Below are positions 59,952 to 64,000 of a stretch of 64,000 bases of DNA, in pieces. This DNA is from Planctomycetota bacterium. GTDB taxonomy: Bacteria; Planctomycetota; Planctomycetia; Gemmatales; Gemmataceae. The translations under genes were made by a program, and so were the position numbers. Under the pieces are notes generated by a model. The model worked only from the letters and a program-made list of their open reading frames with translations, did no database searches and had not been told where the DNA came from. How positions within the stretch are numbered: position 1 is the stretch's first letter; each line of letters begins with the position of its first letter. Location: NCBI GenBank assembly GCA_016191165.1, contig JACPPF010000181.1, positions 1 through 64,000 of the forward strand. The letters are read 5' to 3'.

Positions 59952-62564
59952 CTATTTCACCCCAAACACCATCCGCCCCTCCGGCACGTCATAGTCGCCC
60001 ACCAGCGTCTCGCCGTCGCGAACCTTGCCTTCCAGGATCAACCGGCCCAACGCGTTCTCGACCTCTTTTTGAATGGCACGCTTGAGCGGACGCGCTCCAT
60101 ACGACGGGTCATACCCGACACGCACCAGATGGGTCCTTGCAGCATCCGTCAGTTCCAGCGTGATCTTGCGCTCCGTCAGCCGATCTTGCAATCGGCGAAG
60201 CTGGATCAGGACGATGTCCTTGAGGTGTTTCTCGTCGAGCGCGTGGAATACGATCATCTCGTCGATGCGATTCAAGAACTCCGGGCGAAAATGATGCCGC
60301 ATTTCGTCGAGCACGGCCGCCTTCATGTGTTCGTAGCCTTCGCCGTCGAACGCGCCCTGGTAACTCAGAATGCGCTGGCTGCCGACGTTGCTGGTCATGA
60401 TGACGATGGTGTTTTTGAAATCGACGGTTCGGCCCTGCCCGTCGGTCAATCGGCCATCGTCGAGGATTTGCAAGAGGACGTTGAAGACATCCAGATGCGC
60501 CTTTTCGATTTCGTCAAAGAGTACGACCGAGTAGGGGCGACGGCGCACCGCCTCGGTCAGTTGCCCGCCCTCCTCGAAACCGATGTAGCCAGGCGGGGCG
60601 CCGACCAGACGGGACACGGTGTGTTTCTCTTGATACTCCGACATGTCGATGCGGATCATCGCGCGTTCGTCGTCGAACAGAAATTCGGCCAGGGCACGGG
60701 CGAGTTCGGTTTTGCCGACGCCCGTGGGGCCAAGAAAGATAAACGAGCCGATCGGGCGCTGCGGATCCTTGAGCCCGGAGCGGGCGCGAACGACGGCCTC
60801 GGCGACGGCCGTGACGGCTTCATCCTGCCCGATAACGCGGCGGTGCAGCTCTTCGCCCAGGTGCAATAACTTTTGCACTTCGCCCTCGAGCAGCCTGTCC
60901 ACGGGGATACCGGTCCACCGGCTAATGACCTTGGCGATGTCGCCTTGGTCGACTTCGTCCTTGGTCAGCCGTTCGCGGTCGGCGCCCGATCCCTCGCGGG
61001 GCTCGGCGCGTCGTTCCATGTCGTGTAGTTTTTTCTCAAGCGCGGGGATTTTGCCGTACTGTAATTCACTCGCGTTGCCGAAATCGCTGCGGGCTTTCGC
61101 ATCTTCCAGCTGGGCACGCAGGTGTTCGAGTTCTTCAAGCAACGCGCCGGTGGTCTGGCCGCCCTGCTTTTCCTCCTCCCATTGCTGGGTAAGGGTTCTT
61201 TCTTGATCCTTCAGATTGGCCAGTTCCTTCCTGATTTTCTCAAGCCGATCGCGCGAAGCGGCGTCCTTCTCCTTCTCCAGCGAGACACGCTCGATTTCAA
61301 GCTGCATCACCTGCCGACTGACGGCATCGAGCTTGTCCGGGCGCGATTCACGCTCCGTGCGCAACTTCGCGGCGGCCTCGTCGATCAGGTCAATCGCCTT
61401 GTCCGGCAGGAAGCGGTCGGAGATATAACGATTCGACATCACGGCCGCGGCGACGAGAGCGCTGTCCTGAATACGCACCTTGTGATGCGCCTCATACTTC
61501 TCTTTGAGGCCCCGCAGGATCGAGATCGTGTCCTCCACCGACGGCTGATCGACGAGCACGGGCTGAAATCGCCGTTCGAGAGCTGCGTCCTTCTCGATGT
61601 ACTTGCGATACTCATCCAGCGTCGTCGCGCCGATGCAGTGCAATTCACCTCGCGCCAGCAAGGGTTTCAGGAGGTTGCCCGCATCCATCGTGCCCTCGGC
61701 CTTGCCGGCGCCGACCACGGTGTGCAACTCATCGATGAACAACACGATAGCACCCTGCGATTCGGTGACTTCCTTCAGGACAGCCTTGAGGCGTTCTTCA
61801 AACTCACCCCGGAACTTCGCGCCGGCGATCAGGGCGCCCATGTCGAGGGCCACGACCCGTTTGTTCTTGAGCCCCTCCGGCACGTCGCCGCGGTGGATGC
61901 GCTGGGCCAGCCCCTCGACGATCGCCGTCTTGCCAACGCCCGGTTCGCCGATCAGCACTGGGTTGTTCTTGGTGCGCCGCGACAGGACTTGAATGACGCG
62001 GCGAATTTCCTCATCTCGCCCGATGACCGGGTCGAGCTTGCCTTCCTTGGCATACTTCGTCAAATCGCGGCCGTACTTTTCGAGTGATTCGTACGTCGCT
62101 TCCGGGTTTTGAGTTGTCACGCGTTGATGCCCTCGGACCTGTTCAATGGCCTGGCCAAGCCGCGATCGGCTCAGGCCGAATTCTTTCAGGATGCGTCCCG
62201 TCGCGCCAGTGTCATCGAGCATGGCCAGGAGGAAGTGTTCGACCGAGACGTAATCGTCCTTCATCTTCTTGGCCTCGTCCTCCGCCATGCCAAGTAGGCG
62301 ATTGAGCCGACCGGTGATGCCGATCTGATCGCTGCCGCCGGTGACGCGCGGCAATTTTTCGAGCTCGCGCTGAAGTTTGATTTTGACGGCATCGGTCGCC
62401 ACCTCGGCCTTTCCAAGAATCGCTGACGCAAGCCCGTGTTCCTGATCGAACAACGCCAGCAGCACATGCTCGACATCCATTTGCTGATGAGCAAACTTCC
62501 CGGCCAGCCGGCTGGCTGCTTGCAGTGCCTCAAGGGATTTCTCGGTGAAACGATCCTGGTTCAT
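59952..62564 (-). CDS. clpB: ATP-dependent disaggregase ClpB
   Basis: The 870-residue chaperone has the N domain (1-150), the first AAA+ module with Walker A GEPGVGKT (206-213) and Walker B VLFIDELH, a coiled-coil middle domain (about 410-535, rich in Glu and Arg), and the second AAA+ module with Walker A GPTGVGKT near 612 and Walker [12 protein letters not shown]. The middle domain distinguishes it from ClpA and ClpC. It rescues aggregated proteins with DnaK. I saw no CIRCE element or clear heat-shock promoter upstream. Confidence 0.95.
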   Translation of the reverse strand: MNQDRFTEKSLEALQAASRLAGKFAHQQMDVEHVLLALFDQEHGLASAILGKAEVATDAVKIKLQRELEKLPRVTGGSDQIGITGRLNRLLGMAEDEAKKMKDDYVSVEHFLLAMLDDTGATGRILKEFGLSRSRLGQAIEQVRGHQRVTTQNPEATYESLEKYGRDLTKYAKEGKLDPVIGRDEEIRRVIQVLSRRTKNNPVLIGEPGVGKTAIVEGLAQRIHRGDVPEGLKNKRVVALDMGALIAGAKFRGEFEERLKAVLKEVTESQGAIVLFIDELHTVVGAGKAEGTMDAGNLLKPLLARGELHCIGATTLDEYRKYIEKDAALERRFQPVLVDQPSVEDTISILRGLKEKYEAHHKVRIQDSALVAAAVMSNRYISDRFLPDKAIDLIDEAAAKLRTERESRPDKLDAVSRQVMQLEIERVSLEKEKDAASRDRLEKIRKELANLKDQERTLTQQWEEEKQGGQTTGALLEELEHLRAQLEDAKARSDFGNASELQYGKIPALEKKLHDMERRAEPREGSGADRERLTKDEVDQGDIAKVISRWTGIPVDRLLEGEVQKLLHLGEELHRRVIGQDEAVTAVAEAVVRARSGLKDPQRPIGSFIFLGPTGVGKTELARALAEFLFDDERAMIRIDMSEYQEKHTVSRLVGAPPGYIGFEEGGQLTEAVRRRPYSVVLFDEIEKAHLDVFNVLLQILDDGRLTDGQGRTVDFKNTIVIMTSNVGSQRILSYQGAFDGEGYEHMKAAVLDEMRHHFRPEFLNRIDEMIVFHALDEKHLKDIVLIQLRRLQDRLTERKITLELTDAARTHLVRVGYDPSYGARPLKRAIQKEVENALGRLILEGKVRDGETLVGDYDVPEGRMVFGVK

Positions 62565-63072
62565 GGTGACCTCATGCGTCGTATCACGGCATGGATTCCG
62601 CCTGAGAGTCCAGGGGGAAATAAAAGTGAGAATGGAGCAAAAGCAATGCCGCTGCGGTTCTTCCGTCGCTGTGATCGGGTAATCCGTAGGCTACTGCATA
62701 AGGTCGAAGGCAAGGACGATGGTTTCGGCTGAATTCATAAGTCAATTAACTTCAATAGGTTACATTGTTCCGCTTGGGACTTTCCACAGGGTGCGAGCGG
62801 TATCCGGCCGGGAAATCCTGGAAAGCGGGGAAGATTTCGCCTGCCACATTGGCTTGAAACAGGAGTGGGAGTGACTGCCAAAAACCGTAACAGCCGGTCA
62901 TTTTCGCACGCGGTTTGTGCGTACCACTCGCGAACGGGCCGCCGAAAAGACCCTGATGGCTCTGTCAAAAAAGAAAGGTACATGCGGTTGCTTGCAACGT
63001 TTCTAACTTTTTGATAACCTTATTCGCATCGAACAGGCATTGTGCCTTTCGTAACCTACGAGATCTTTAGCC
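62565..63072. other. Divergent intergenic region between clpB and efflux adaptor
   Basis: This 508-base gap must hold the promoters of clpB (minus) and of the adaptor gene (plus). It is AT-richer than average near 62725-62770 and 62990-63025. I see no convincing CIRCE element, RNA gene or repeat. Short frames (for example 62735-62983 minus) have no family features. Confidence 0.5.
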
Positions 63073-64000
63073 ATGCAGAGGTTTCGCCTGTGGTCGTCCC
63101 GGCTCTGGAGCGCGGGCGTGTTGATCGCTCTGGTGGCGCTAGGTTATTGGGGGCACCAGAATCACTGGAAGGTTCCAGCGTTCCGTTCGTTCGGGCTGGA
63201 ATCCGCAGAGGAAAAGGCGCCTGGCGTCAAAAAAATGGCGCCTGCCAGGGCCGGCTACCCCGTGATTGAGTTTGCGTCGGCCAAGGCCGTGCGCCACGCA
63301 GGAATTGCTTGCGAAACAGCGATCGAACGCGACGTCGACCTGGTCATCCAGGCGAACGCCACCGTGGACTACGACAAGACCAAGGTGGCGCAGTTGTCGG
63401 CGCGGGTGTCCGGACAAGTTTGGAAGATCACGGCGGCACTGGGACGGTTCGTTCACCGCGGGGATCTTCTGGCCATCGTCGATTCGCCCGAGGTGGGTCA
63501 AGCACGGACCGATTTCCTGCAGGAGCATTCGTCGCATCACTTCGCGGCCACGCGGCTCCAGCGTTTGCAGGCCTTTGCAAAGCAGGGAGCCGTATCCGAG
63601 GGGAGTCTGCGCGAGGCGGAGCTGGCAGCGCGCGAAACGCGGATTCGCCGATTCAACGCGCAACAAAAGCTATTGAACCTCGGGCTCGACATCGACCTGG
63701 CGATTATCGAAAAGCAAACGCCGGATGAAATGTCGCTCGACATCCAGGCACTGGGTCTTTCCCAAAAAGGTCCGCGCTCAGTTGCAGCCGATGCCGAAGA
63801 CTGCCAATCTGATCCCCATGTTTGCTCCTTTGGATGGAATTGTCACGCAAATCGACATTGTCGTGGGCGAGCGCGTCACACCGGAGCGACATCGCATTGA
63901 GATCGCGGACGTGCGCGCCATGTGGTTGCGGATGGCGGTTCGCAAGGAAGACGCCGGCCGCCTCGCTCTGGGCCAAACAGTTCGGTATTCCAGCGCGGCG
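63073..64000 (+). pseudogene. RND efflux periplasmic adaptor, frameshifted and cut by window edge
   Basis: The protein begins with a membrane anchor (LWSAGVLIALVALGYWG), then shows adaptor features: ATVDYDKTKVAQLSARVSGQVWKITAALGRFVHRGDLLAIVDSPEVGQA (barrel and lipoyl half), then a helical hairpin rich in Arg and Gln. It resembles CzcB/CusB-type heavy-metal adaptors. Near 63760-63770 (TCTTTCCCAAAAAGG) the frame shifts. The first frame runs into unrelated residues to 63900, while frame +2 continues the family sequence to the window end (IPMFAPLDGIVTQIDIVVGERV, then DVRAMWLRMAVRKEDAGRLALGQ). Either a genuine inactivating indel or an assembly error in a homopolymer is possible; programmed shifting is less likely. 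Confidence 0.7.

Noticed and set aside
61122-62087. Plus-strand frame opposite clpB (321 codons)
   Set aside because: clpB is certain; the opposite frame shows no family feature.
63755-63775. Programmed ribosomal frameshift in the efflux adaptor
   Set aside because: The site is not a standard slippery heptamer, and efflux adaptors are not known to use frameshifting; indel or assembly error is simpler.
1-64000. CRISPR arrays, tRNA and rRNA genes
   Set aside because: No regularly spaced direct repeats and no tRNA- or rRNA-like segments were seen in the intergenic regions; a covariance-model scan would be the decisive test.

Overview
The window looks like a chromosomal segment of a planctomycete, most likely of the Gemmata/Gemmataceae type. 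The argument rests on gene families: a PVC-type membrane-bound dehydrogenase with a C-terminal CxxCH heme motif, DUF1080, DUF1552, DUF4340 with a GldG-like partner, DUF4058, LL-diaminopimelate aminotransferase, an S46 peptidase, and many short palindromic intergenic repeats in GC-rich DNA (about 60 % by eye). This is inference from content; no rRNA gene is present to confirm it. No rRNA, tRNA or CRISPR array was seen.

Layout. Positions 1-1610 are a decayed accessory patch: a truncated VWA gene, a broken transposase split by a MITE-like palindrome, and a REP-associated (RAYT/Y1) transposase bounded by inverted copies of one repeat. Positions 1737-11862 hold a compact seven-gene operon-like cluster: HMG-CoA reductase, UbiA-family prenyltransferase, PEP-synthase-like phosphotransferase, BtaA-like DUF3419 enzyme, polyprenol/phytol-kinase-like membrane protein, GNAT acyltransferase and OleC-like acyl-AMP ligase. 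It reads as a pathway for an isoprenoid-derived lipid whose product I cannot name. Then come dapL, a sigma factor, a DUF1080 protein and a GldA/F/G-DUF4340 transporter operon (14988-23227) with a palindromic hairpin in every intergenic gap.

Positions 23416-37441 are mostly housekeeping: def-fmt, a MazF-type toxin-antitoxin pair plus an unknown gene, miaB (carrying an in-frame palindromic repeat), glnE, an MFS transporter, a PhnP-like hydrolase, a eukaryote-type UDP-sugar pyrophosphorylase, manC, ruvX and an HD-GYP protein. Positions 37766-44942 carry secreted or periplasmic degradative proteins (CxxCH dehydrogenase, ceramidase-like, nitrilase, M28 peptidase).

Positions 44971-48921 hold the strongest candidate for an undescribed system: a good sigma70-like promoter overlapped by a perfect 16-bp palindrome, driving three overlapping genes for a CHAT-like protein lacking the expected Cys, a transglutaminase-like protein and an alpha/beta hydrolase. 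Positions 49033-56456 hold a DUF1552 protein, a small lipoprotein, an OPT transporter with an unusual soluble insertion, an S46 peptidase and a lipoprotein with a degenerate M48 motif. Positions 56719-59090 are leuC-leuD with a HicB/HicA pair inserted between them. The window ends with DUF4058, clpB and the start of a frameshifted RND efflux adaptor.
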